From positions 51,850 to 115,849 of the forward strand of contig JAEWYT010000195.1 in assembly GCA_023458595.1 (NCBI GenBank): 64,000 bases of DNA. The letters are read 5' to 3'. Every line of letters starts with the position of its first letter. Position 1 is the first letter of the stretch. This stretch comes from Pseudomonadota bacterium. GTDB lineage: Bacteria; Pseudomonadota; Alphaproteobacteria; Rhizobiales; Tepidamorphaceae. The notes below the pieces were generated by a model. That model worked only from the letters and a program-made list of their open reading frames with translations, was not told the origin of the DNA and searched no databases. Below are positions 1 to 6,869 of the stretch, in pieces. The position numbers were made by a program, and so were the translations under genes.

Positions 1-638
1 GAGTAGTAGTGGGTAAAGCTGTCGAGGTTGAAATGGGCCATGGCCTCGAGCATCGAGATGTCGAGGCGCCGGCCCTTGCCGGTCTTCGTACGCTCCAGGA
101 GTGCCGCAACGATGCCCATCGCCGCGTACTGGCCGGTCACGGCGTCGGCGATCGCGGGCCCGATGACGCGGGGGTTCGTCGGCGGCGTCAGCAGCCGCAG
201 GTAGCCGCTCGCCGCCTGGGCGACCGTATCGAAGGCCGGACGGTCGCGGGACGGACCGCTGGTGCCGAAGCCCGATATCGCGCAGTAGACGATCGTCGGA
301 TTGACCTTCCTGAGGTCGTCCTCGCCGACACCGAGCTTCTCGGCGACGCCCGGCCGGAAGTTCTGGATGAATACGTCGGCGCCGGCGATCAGGTCATAGA
401 AGACGGCGAGGTCGTCGGGGTCCTTGGTGTCGAGGGCGATCGAGCGCTTGTTGCGGTTGTAGGTCTGGTAGTGCGGGGAATAGAGACCGCCCTTGAAGGC
501 GCGGAACGGGTCGCCGCCGTCGGGGCGCTCGACCTTGATCACATCCGCGCCGAGATCTGCGAGCTGCATGGCGGCCGCCGGACCGGTGATGTAGGTGCCC
601 AGCTCGACGACGCGGACGTCCTTCAGGATCTTGACCAT
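1..638 (-). CDS. CaiB/BaiF-family CoA-transferase (C-terminus outside window)
   Basis: The first 212 residues of a type III CoA-transferase are in the window; the rest lies before base 1. These enzymes move CoA between carboxylic acids in the cytoplasm through an aspartyl-CoA intermediate. The start is typical of the family (VRVVELGTYITGPAAAMQLADLG), followed by the KVERPDGGDPFR nucleotide-contact segment, NRNKRSIALD, and ADVFIQNFRPGVAEKLG. The start is the ATG at 638, only 7 bases after the citryl-CoA lyase-like stop, so the two are co-transcribed. The pairing suggests that an acid is activated to a CoA thioester and then cleaved by the neighbouring enzyme. The substrate cannot be told from sequence; citramalate- or malate-like acids are only a guess. 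Confidence 0.9.
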   Translation of the reverse strand, partial: MVKILKDVRVVELGTYITGPAAAMQLADLGADVIKVERPDGGDPFRAFKGGLYSPHYQTYNRNKRSIALDTKDPDDLAVFYDLIAGADVFIQNFRPGVAEKLGVGEDDLRKVNPTIVYCAISGFGTSGPSRDRPAFDTVAQAASGYLRLLTPPTNPRVIGPAIADAVTGQYAAMGIVAALLERTKTGKGRRLDISMLEAMAHFNLDSFTHYY

Positions 639-645
639 GCCGACC

Positions 646-1461
646 TCAGGCCGATTTCTTGTCGCGCGAGGGGCTTGGTTCCGGTCCATCGTAAGCGATC
701 GCCTGATCGGCCTTGTGCGACATGATGAAGCCGATCGAGCGCTGCGATTCCTCGAAGAGGTGCGCGGCCAGCCCCGCCGTGCGCGCGAGCAGCGGCACCG
801 CCTTGATCGCATCGAGCGGCCAGCCCGCGTCGAGGATCGTCGCCGGGATCGCCCCCGACACGTTGATCGGCAGTGGCCGGTCCATGATGCCCGGCGCATG
901 CTTCGCGAGTATGCGGATCGTCTCGATGTATCTGCCGTCGATGCCGAGCTCGCCGGCGATCGCCAGCAGCCGGTTCGCGCGCGGATCGCCGGCATTGTGT
1001 TGCGGATGGCCGAGGCCCGGCACCTTCTTGCGCTCCGCCTTCAGACCTTTGAGGCTCTCGATCGCGGCCGTCTCTATATCGGTGCCGTCGGCTTCGGCCC
1101 TGGCGATCACCTCGGCGAGGAACTGGCCGGCGATCTCCGAGCTTCCCGCGACGACGCTACCCATGCCGAGCAGGCCGGCGGACATCGCGCCCTGCCAGGA
1201 TTCTGGGCCGGCGGCGAGCGTCATGCGGGCGGCCTGCACGCTCGGGACGAGGCCATGCTCGGCGATGGCGACAAGGCAGGCGTCCATCATGGCCCGCTGC
1301 TCGGGGCTCGGCCGATCGCCGAGGACCAGAAGCCAGAAGTAGTCGGTGAAGTCGATCTTGCCGATCAGATCGTTGCAGAGATCGAGGCCGCGGACCGTGA
1401 TGCTGTCCGCGTCCGAAGTCGCGATCGCGGTGAAGGCCTGATCCTGCTTGCCGATTCGCAT
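646..1461 (-). CDS. Short citrate-synthase-fold protein, citryl-CoA lyase-like
   Basis: A 271-residue protein of the short citrate-synthase-like class usually annotated citryl-CoA lyase. True citrate synthases have about 430 residues; this one keeps only the core, including KKVPGLGHPQHNAGDPRANRLL, which holds the active-site His region, and the late block AGLAAHLFEESQRSIGF. The family cleaves or forms a 3-hydroxy-acyl-CoA bond with acetyl-CoA as one partner. It is first in a two-gene operon with a CoA-transferase and is divergent from an IclR regulator. A strong promoter and a perfect dyad lie upstream. The likely job is the last, carbon-carbon cleaving step of the catabolic route in this cluster. 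The exact CoA substrate is unknown. Confidence 0.82.
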   Translation of the reverse strand: MRIGKQDQAFTAIATSDADSITVRGLDLCNDLIGKIDFTDYFWLLVLGDRPSPEQRAMMDACLVAIAEHGLVPSVQAARMTLAAGPESWQGAMSAGLLGMGSVVAGSSEIAGQFLAEVIARAEADGTDIETAAIESLKGLKAERKKVPGLGHPQHNAGDPRANRLLAIAGELGIDGRYIETIRILAKHAPGIMDRPLPINVSGAIPATILDAGWPLDAIKAVPLLARTAGLAAHLFEESQRSIGFIMSHKADQAIAYDGPEPSPSRDKKSA

Positions 1462-1474
1462 CCCTAGAACCTCT

Positions 1475-1489
1475 TTTCGGTATCCGAAA
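1475..1489. promoter_or_regulatory. 15-bp perfect dyad, probable IclR-family operator
   Basis: TTTCGG-TAT-CCGAAA is a perfect palindrome with 6-base arms. It lies just downstream of the start point expected from the minus-strand promoter. A further CCGAAA half-site at 1503-1508 overlaps the -10 box of that promoter and the -35 of the plus-strand one. The layout fits repression or autoregulation by the adjacent IclR protein. Confidence 0.6.
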
Positions 1490-1499
1490 TATTTTGCTC

Positions 1500-1528
1500 T
1501 TGCCGAAATCTTACTGACCCCCTAATCT
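1500..1528 (+). promoter_or_regulatory. Candidate promoter for the divergent iclR gene
   Basis: TTGCCG (1500-1505), a 17-base spacer and TAATCT (1523-1528) face the iclR gene. The -35 overlaps the CCGAAA half-site, so binding there would also block iclR itself. Confidence 0.4.
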
Positions 1529-1536
1529 TGCGTCAA
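1508..1536 (-). promoter_or_regulatory. Sigma70-type promoter for the citryl-CoA lyase/CoA-transferase operon
   Basis: On the minus strand TTGACG (1536-1531), a 17-base spacer and TAAGAT (1513-1508) form a near-consensus promoter. The first gene starts at 1461, giving a leader of about 40 bases that contains the dyad. Confidence 0.6.
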
Positions 1537-1602
1537 GCAACAAACAGAAGTGCCATCTGCCGCAGAGGAACGATGTGGCACGGGAGGGGAGGATGACGTG
1601 AC

Positions 1603-2424
1603 GTGCTTGACGACGTGACGAGCACAGACGCGCACGAGCGGCCGGCCGAGTTCGTCGAAAGCCTCGCGAAGGGGCTCGCGATCCTCGAATGCTTCGATGC
1701 CGCCAATCCCGAGATGACGCTGAGCGAGGTCGCGCGCCGCGTCGGCCTTTCGCCCGCCGCCGCGAGGCGCAGCCTGATCACGCTTCAGACCCTCGGATAC
1801 GTGGGGCAGAACAACAAGCGCTTCCACCTGCGCCCCAAGATCATGACGCTGGGCTCGGCGTTCTATTTCTCCGCCCGCATCGACGAGGTGCTTCAGCCCA
1901 ATCTGCGCGCCCTCGTCGAGCGCTTCGGCGACGCCTCGTCGGTGGGAACGCTCGACGGCGACGACGTCATCTACATCGCCCATTTCTCGGTGCAGCGCGC
2001 CCGCCGGGCCGCGGCGGTTGCCGGCGCGCGCTATCCGGCCTGCGCGACGGGGCTCGGCCGCGTGCTGCTCGCCGATCTCTCCGACGAGGCGCTGGCCAAG
2101 TACATCTCGCATGTCCGGCCGGAGCCGCTGACGTCGAAGACCATCACCGATCCGAAAGTGCTTCACAAAGAGATCCTGGCGGTCCGTGAAGCGGGCTACT
2201 CGACCACGGTCGACCAGCTCGACTACGGCATCACCGCGCTGGCGGTGCCGATCCGCGACCTCAACGGCAAGACGATCGCGGCACTGAACACGTCCGGATA
2301 CACGGGCATGGTGACGCCGGAATCGCTTGTCGCCGAACGCCTGCCCGAGCTTCGCGCGGTCGCCTCGCAGATCGCACACGCGATCGCGCGCTATCCGATC
2401 CTGCATTCGATCATAAAGACCTAG
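1603..2424 (+). CDS. IclR-family transcriptional regulator, PcaR/PobR type
   Basis: A 273-residue regulator of the PcaR/PcaU/PobR branch, which controls catabolism of aromatic acids. The N-terminus carries the winged helix (VESLAKGLAILECFD, then LSEVARRVGLSPAAARR). The C-terminal effector domain includes the conserved blocks CATGLGRVLLADLSDEAL and LDYGITALAVPIRD. No ATG fits. The GTG at 1603 is chosen because a GGGAGGGGAGG ribosome site lies just upstream. The gene is divergent from the CoA-transferase operon and 33 bases upstream of the amidohydrolase. By family and position it should sense a pathway intermediate and control both arms through the 15-bp dyad. The ligand is unknown. Confidence 0.92.
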   Translation: MLDDVTSTDAHERPAEFVESLAKGLAILECFDAANPEMTLSEVARRVGLSPAAARRSLITLQTLGYVGQNNKRFHLRPKIMTLGSAFYFSARIDEVLQPNLRALVERFGDASSVGTLDGDDVIYIAHFSVQRARRAAAVAGARYPACATGLGRVLLADLSDEALAKYISHVRPEPLTSKTITDPKVLHKEILAVREAGYSTTVDQLDYGITALAVPIRDLNGKTIAALNTSGYTGMVTPESLVAERLPELRAVASQIAHAIARYPILHSIIKT

Positions 2425-2457
2425 AAGCCGGTCAAGAGACGCCCAAGGGAGGAAAAC

Positions 2458-3960
2458 ATGTGCAGCCTGTGCGATCCGATGAGCCACGATCTCGCCGGTC
2501 CGAGCGGCACGGTGATGATGGCGGCGGCAGGTGGCGGCGGTGGCGGGGCATCCTCGCCGGGGAGCGCGGCCGGACGCGACGCCGCAGCCGCCAGGCTTCC
2601 CGAAGGCCTCGGCACGCCGGGCAGGCGCATCCTGATCAAGGGCGGCGCGGTCCTGTCGATGGATGACAAGGTCGGCGACTTCGCGGTCGGCGACGTCCTG
2701 ATCGACGGGGCGAAGATCGTCGAGGTCGGCCGCGACATCGACGCCGGAGACGCCGCGATCGTCGATGCGGCCGGCAAGATCGTCATGCCCGGCTTCATCG
2801 ATACCCATCACCACCAGTTCGAGACCGCGCTGCGCAGCCAGCTCGCCAATGGCATCCTGATCAACGACGGCAGGCCGTCGAGCGCGCACAACTACTACGA
2901 GACGATCCTGCAGAAGTTCTCGATGGTCTACCGGCCGCAGGACGTCTACATCAACGTGCTGTTCGGCTCGATCGCGCAGCTCGACGCCGGCGTCACGACG
3001 GTGATGGACGTCAGCCAGATCCATCATTCGCCCGAGCATTCCGACGCGGTGTACGAAGGCTTGCGCGACGCCGGGCGGCGCTCGGTCTTCGGGTACTTCG
3101 AGGGCTGGGGCGACAATTCGAAGTATCCCGGCGACGCGAGCCGCATCCGCGAGCGCTACTTCGCCTCCGGCGACCAGCTGATCACGATGGTCATGGGCGG
3201 CGAGATCTACATTCCCGGCTACGAGGCGGCCTGGAAGACGGGGCGCGATCTCGACCTGCCCGTCGCGCTGCACGTCGTCGGCACCTTCGGCATGCAGCCG
3301 ACTTTCGACGAACTGGCGAAATCCGGGCAGTTCGGCGCAGACAACATCTTCATCCACATGACCGGTATGTCGGAGCTCGCCTGGAAGACCGCCGCCGACG
3401 CGGGGTCGCACGTGTCGCTGTCGGTGCCGATCGAGATGCACATGCGCCACGGCATGCCGCCCGTCCAGAAGGCGCTCGATCTCGGCATGAGCATGTCGCT
3501 CTCGTCGGACGTCGAATGCACGCTGACCGCCGACCCGTTCACGCAGATGCGCAGCCTGCTGACGCTGCAGCGCGCCTTCACGAACGAGAAGGCGCTCGCC
3601 GGGGAGGACTATCCCGAGCTGCTGACCGCCCGCGATGCCGTGAAGACGGCGACGCTCGGCGGCGCGGAGGGCCTGAAGCTCGCCCACAAGACGGGCTCGC
3701 TGACCCCCGGCAAGGAGGCCGACATCATTCTCCTCGACGCCGAGGCGATGAACGTCGCGCCGCTGAACAACGTTCCCGGCGCAGTGGCGACGCTGATGGA
3801 CCGCACCAACGTCGACACGGTCTTCGTCGCCGGCGAGGCGAAGAAATGGGACGGCCAGGTGCTCGGGTTCGATATCCCGAAGCTGCGGGCCGAGCTGGAG
3901 AAGAGCCGCGACTACCTGTTCGAGGCCGCCGGCATCGAACGCAATCTCTTCGCGAACTGA
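2458..3960 (+). CDS. Amidohydrolase-superfamily enzyme with unusual Cys/Gly-rich N-terminus
   Basis: A 500-residue metal-dependent hydrolase of the cytosine deaminase/TRZ-ATZ group. The beta-barrel start ILIKGGAVLSMDDKVGDF is at residue 58 onward. The first metal ligands are in PGFIDTHHHQF, later His residues are in VALHVVG and FIHMTGM, and the Asp region is LSSDVECT. The closing motif is GSLTPGKEADIILLD. The start is firm (GGGAGGAAAAC before ATG 2458), so the 55-residue extension beginning MCSLCDPMSHDL and a six-glycine run is genuinely part of the gene. It holds a CxxC that could bind metal. It probably hydrolyses or deaminates a ring compound before the dioxygenase encoded next. The substrate is unknown. 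Confidence 0.88.
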   Translation: MCSLCDPMSHDLAGPSGTVMMAAAGGGGGGASSPGSAAGRDAAAARLPEGLGTPGRRILIKGGAVLSMDDKVGDFAVGDVLIDGAKIVEVGRDIDAGDAAIVDAAGKIVMPGFIDTHHHQFETALRSQLANGILINDGRPSSAHNYYETILQKFSMVYRPQDVYINVLFGSIAQLDAGVTTVMDVSQIHHSPEHSDAVYEGLRDAGRRSVFGYFEGWGDNSKYPGDASRIRERYFASGDQLITMVMGGEIYIPGYEAAWKTGRDLDLPVALHVVGTFGMQPTFDELAKSGQFGADNIFIHMTGMSELAWKTAADAGSHVSLSVPIEMHMRHGMPPVQKALDLGMSMSLSSDVECTLTADPFTQMRSLLTLQRAFTNEKALAGEDYPELLTARDAVKTATLGGAEGLKLAHKTGSLTPGKEADIILLDAEAMNVAPLNNVPGAVATLMDRTNVDTVFVAGEAKKWDGQVLGFDIPKLRAELEKSRDYLFEAAGIERNLFAN

Positions 3961-4024
3961 CACGCGAGGCAAGAAACGGGAGCGCGCTCTGGCAAGGCGC
4001 GCGCATTCGAAAGGGAGAGTGACC

Positions 4025-4885
4025 TTGGCAAAACTCGTCGCCACGCTGGCATCGACGCACCACCCGTTCTACCTGAAGGCAACCACAATGCCGCCCGAGC
4101 AGCAGATGCCGCAGGCGCCGGAGTGGAAGCGCAAGGTGGAGGCCTATCGCGAGACGCTCGCGAAGGCGGAGCCCGAGATCCTGGTGATGGTCGGCTCCGA
4201 CCATTTCCACCAGATCTTCCTCGACAACTGCCCGCAGTTCCTGATCGGCAAGGCGCCGCGCTACGACGCGACGTTCTACAACGAGATACGCGAGTTCGGC
4301 ATCCCGACCTACGTGCTCGAGGGCGACGAGGACATGTCGCGCTTCATGCATCAGTCGCTGATGGACCAGAACTTCGATTTCGCCTTCTCGAACGAGCTGA
4401 AGATCGACCATTCGATCATCTGCCCGATCATCACGGTGAGGCCGCAGAACGACCTGCCGGTGGTGCCGATCTACACCAACATCTTCGCCCCGCCGCTGCC
4501 CTCGCCGAAGCGGTTCTACGATCTCGGCCGGGCGATCCGGAAGGCGATCGACGACTACCCCTCCGACAAGCGCGTGGCGGCGATCGGCACCGGCCATCTG
4601 TCGCTCGAGCTCGGCGGCCCGCGCCAGTTCATGGAGACGGGCCCCGATCCGGTCTTCGACCGCCAGGCGATCGAGTGGCTCAGCAACGGCGACATCGAGG
4701 CGATGCTCGAGAACGTGACGCACGAGAGCATGGTCACGAGCGGCAACGCCACCCAGGGCTTCCTGAACTTCATCCTGATGCTCGGCGTCGCCGGGCCGGA
4801 GAATGCCGACTACGTCGACAATCTCGACCTCTTCCACACCATGGAAGCCTATTTCACCTGGTACCCGAAGGAGCAGGCGGCATGA
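4025..4885 (+). CDS. LigB-like class III extradiol dioxygenase, catalytic subunit homologue
   Basis: A 286-residue homologue of the catalytic beta subunit of protocatechuate 4,5-dioxygenase, which opens catechol-like rings with Fe(II) and O2. I prefer the TTG at 4025 to the GTG at 4019: AAGGGAG is 7 bases from the TTG but only 1 base from the GTG. This start places His12 (STHHPF) at the same number as the LigB iron ligand His12. SDHFH (His60/62) matches the second histidine region. The usual SH acid-base motif reads GTGHLSLELGG, and the Glu ligand region reads SGNATQGFLNFI without an obvious Glu. Activity may therefore differ from the family. It overlaps the LigA-like gene by 4 bases. Confidence 0.85.
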   Translation: MAKLVATLASTHHPFYLKATTMPPEQQMPQAPEWKRKVEAYRETLAKAEPEILVMVGSDHFHQIFLDNCPQFLIGKAPRYDATFYNEIREFGIPTYVLEGDEDMSRFMHQSLMDQNFDFAFSNELKIDHSIICPIITVRPQNDLPVVPIYTNIFAPPLPSPKRFYDLGRAIRKAIDDYPSDKRVAAIGTGHLSLELGGPRQFMETGPDPVFDRQAIEWLSNGDIEAMLENVTHESMVTSGNATQGFLNFILMLGVAGPENADYVDNLDLFHTMEAYFTWYPKEQAA

Positions 4886-5253
4886 GCAAGTACTACGTCA
4901 ACAAGTTCCTGTTCATGGTCGACCGGGACCCGGAACTGCTGAAGCGCTATGCCGAGGAGCCGCGCAGCTTCGTGGCGACCTGGGAACAGTCGATGGGCCC
5001 GAAGCTCATCAACAACGAGGTCGAGGCCTCGAGCGTCCATGCCTTCACGCCCGAGGAGCGCCAGGCGCTGATCGACCACGACTACGTCGCCCTGTTCGAG
5101 ATGGGCGCGCACTTCTTCCTCAACCTGACGATCTTCATCGGCATCTACGACGAGCCGTACATGGAGAAGAGCGGGCCGCTCTCCTTCCAGCGCGAGATGG
5201 CCGCCAAGCTCCAGCACTGGCGCGGCAGGGAGTATCCCTCGGTCGAGACCTGA
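4882..5253 (+). CDS. LigA-like alpha subunit of an extradiol dioxygenase
   Basis: A 123-residue protein of the LigA family (PF07746), the small helical subunit that caps the active site of LigB-type dioxygenases. YYVNKFLFMVDRDPELLKRY opens the domain, followed by LTPEE-like FTPEERQALIDHDYVALFEMGAHFF. The start codon overlaps the catalytic-subunit stop (ATGA), so the two are translationally coupled and probably form a hetero-oligomer. The gene ends the plus-strand operon. The next gene converges after 73 bases of G-rich DNA in which I see no terminator with a T tract. Confidence 0.85.
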   Translation: MSKYYVNKFLFMVDRDPELLKRYAEEPRSFVATWEQSMGPKLINNEVEASSVHAFTPEERQALIDHDYVALFEMGAHFFLNLTIFIGIYDEPYMEKSGPLSFQREMAAKLQHWRGREYPSVET

Positions 5254-5326
5254 GGGGCGGACGGGGGCGACCGAGGGGCGACGAGGGGGCGTCGGAGGGG
5301 CGGGGCGCGGGCGGATGCGGTCGGGC

Positions 5327-6868
5327 TCAGCCGTAGCCGCCGCCGCCCGGGGTGATCATCAGCACCTCGTCGTCCGGCTGCATCTCGATCTTACGGGCTT
5401 CCGACATCGCCTTGCCGTTGATCTCGAAACGGCCGGCAGTGCCGGAGCCGCCCCCGAACAGCCCTTCCGGTCCTTCCCTCAGGCGGGAGGGGATCGCGTT
5501 CAGGAGCCACGGCGAGCCGGTGCGCATGCGGTAGCCAATGCGCTGGCCGTCGCCGCCGCGATGCTTGCCGGAACCGCCCGAGCCCAGCTCGAGTTCCTTG
5601 CAGGTGAAGGCGATCGGGAACGCGGCTTCCAGCACCTCGGTCGGCACGGCGGCGACGCCGGTCGGGTAGCAGATCGCCGAGAGGCCGTCCTTGGTCGCGC
5701 GCGCACCCATGCCGCCCGAATAGTTGAACATCGAGCTGGTGAAGGGCTGGCCGGTGCGGTCGCGGCCCTGGATCTGGATCGTCCACACCGCGCCGGACCC
5801 CTCGGCCACGACGCTTTCCGGCGTAACCTGCGCCAGCGCCTTGAGGATCGGGAACGGCACGTACATGCCGACCACGTGGCGGGCGTTGACGGGGGAGGGG
5901 TACTTGGCGTTGACGATGCACTCGTCCGGGGCGACGACCTTGATCGGGGCGAGGCTGCCGAAGTTGTTCGGCAGTTCCGGATTGAGCGTCGAGCGCACGG
6001 CGAAGGTCGCGTAGGCGTGGGTATAGGCCGGCACGACGTTGATGCCGATCCGGCTCGGTCCCGACGATCCGGCGAAGTCGATCACGATGTCGCCGGCCTC
6101 CGCGTCGATCGTCACCGCCGTGTGCAGCGTGATGATCTCGCCGCTCGGCACGTCGAAGCGGCTCTCGCCGTGATAGGTGCCGCCCGGCAGCTTAGAGATC
6201 GCCTCGCGCGTCGCCGTCTCCGACCGGCTTATGATCTCGTCGGACAGCTCCTCTATGTCGTCGAGGCCGTAACGGTCGCACATCATGGCGAGGCGCTCGG
6301 CGGCGATGTTGCCGCTGGCGACCTGCGCGCCGAGATCGCCGAACAGGGCGTCGGGCGTGCGCACGTTCTGGCGCAGGATCGCGTGCAGGGTCTCGTTCGG
6401 CCGGCCGCCCTCGTAGAGCTTCAGTACCGGGATCCAGAGGCCCTCCTCGTGGATGTCGCGAGCGCCCGAGCCGACGCCGTAGCCGCCGATGTCGGTGTGG
6501 TGGATCGTCGAGCCGCAGTAGCCGATGATTTCGCCCGAGCGAAAGATCGGCGTCAGCACGGTGATGTCGAAGAAGTGGCCCGCCGACATCCACGGATCGT
6601 TGGTGATCAGCACGTCGCCGGGCCGAAGCGTCTCCGGCGGGATCGCCTTCAGGAGATTGCGGGCGGCGGCGCCGAGCGAGTTGATGTGGCCGGGCGTGCC
6701 GGTCACCGCCTGGGCCACCATCCGCGCGCGCTTGTCGAAGATCGCGTTGGCGAGATCGCCCGCCTCGCGCACGACCGGCGAGAAGGCGACGCGCTGCAGG
6801 GCGCGCGCCTGTTCGCTGACGATCGAGATCAGGTTCGACCAGAGAATCTCGAGTTCGATGCCGTCCAT
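5327..6868 (-). CDS. Hydantoinase B/oxoprolinase-family protein (HyuB)
   Basis: A 513-residue HyuB-type subunit. This family works with HyuA in ATP-driven opening of cyclic amides (5-oxoproline, hydantoins) or in related carboxylations. Recognisable blocks are VLITNDPWMSAGHFFDITV, GSGARDIHEEGLWIPVLKL, IDFAGSSGPSRIGIN, and the glycine-rich C-terminal GSGGSGKHRGGDGQRIGY ending in MITPGGGGYG. It starts one base after the HyuA stop, so it is co-translated with HyuA. It is the last gene of the TRAP operon. The operon suggests that the substrate is imported by the TRAP system and its ring is then opened by HyuAB. Confidence 0.9.
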   Translation of the reverse strand: MDGIELEILWSNLISIVSEQARALQRVAFSPVVREAGDLANAIFDKRARMVAQAVTGTPGHINSLGAAARNLLKAIPPETLRPGDVLITNDPWMSAGHFFDITVLTPIFRSGEIIGYCGSTIHHTDIGGYGVGSGARDIHEEGLWIPVLKLYEGGRPNETLHAILRQNVRTPDALFGDLGAQVASGNIAAERLAMMCDRYGLDDIEELSDEIISRSETATREAISKLPGGTYHGESRFDVPSGEIITLHTAVTIDAEAGDIVIDFAGSSGPSRIGINVVPAYTHAYATFAVRSTLNPELPNNFGSLAPIKVVAPDECIVNAKYPSPVNARHVVGMYVPFPILKALAQVTPESVVAEGSGAVWTIQIQGRDRTGQPFTSSMFNYSGGMGARATKDGLSAICYPTGVAAVPTEVLEAAFPIAFTCKELELGSGGSGKHRGGDGQRIGYRMRTGSPWLLNAIPSRLREGPEGLFGGGSGTAGRFEINGKAMSEARKIEMQPDDEVLMITPGGGGYG

Positions 6869-6869
6869 C

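Noticed and set aside
1522..4044. Very long open frame opposite the iclR and amidohydrolase genes
   Set aside because: Arg/Asp/Leu-rich translation with no domain; it is the antisense image of two well-supported GC-rich genes.
5254..5326. G-rich tandem-like tract between the convergent ligA- and hyuB-like genes
   Set aside because: Irregular GGGGCG/GGGGGC runs without a stable repeat unit or hairpin with T tract.
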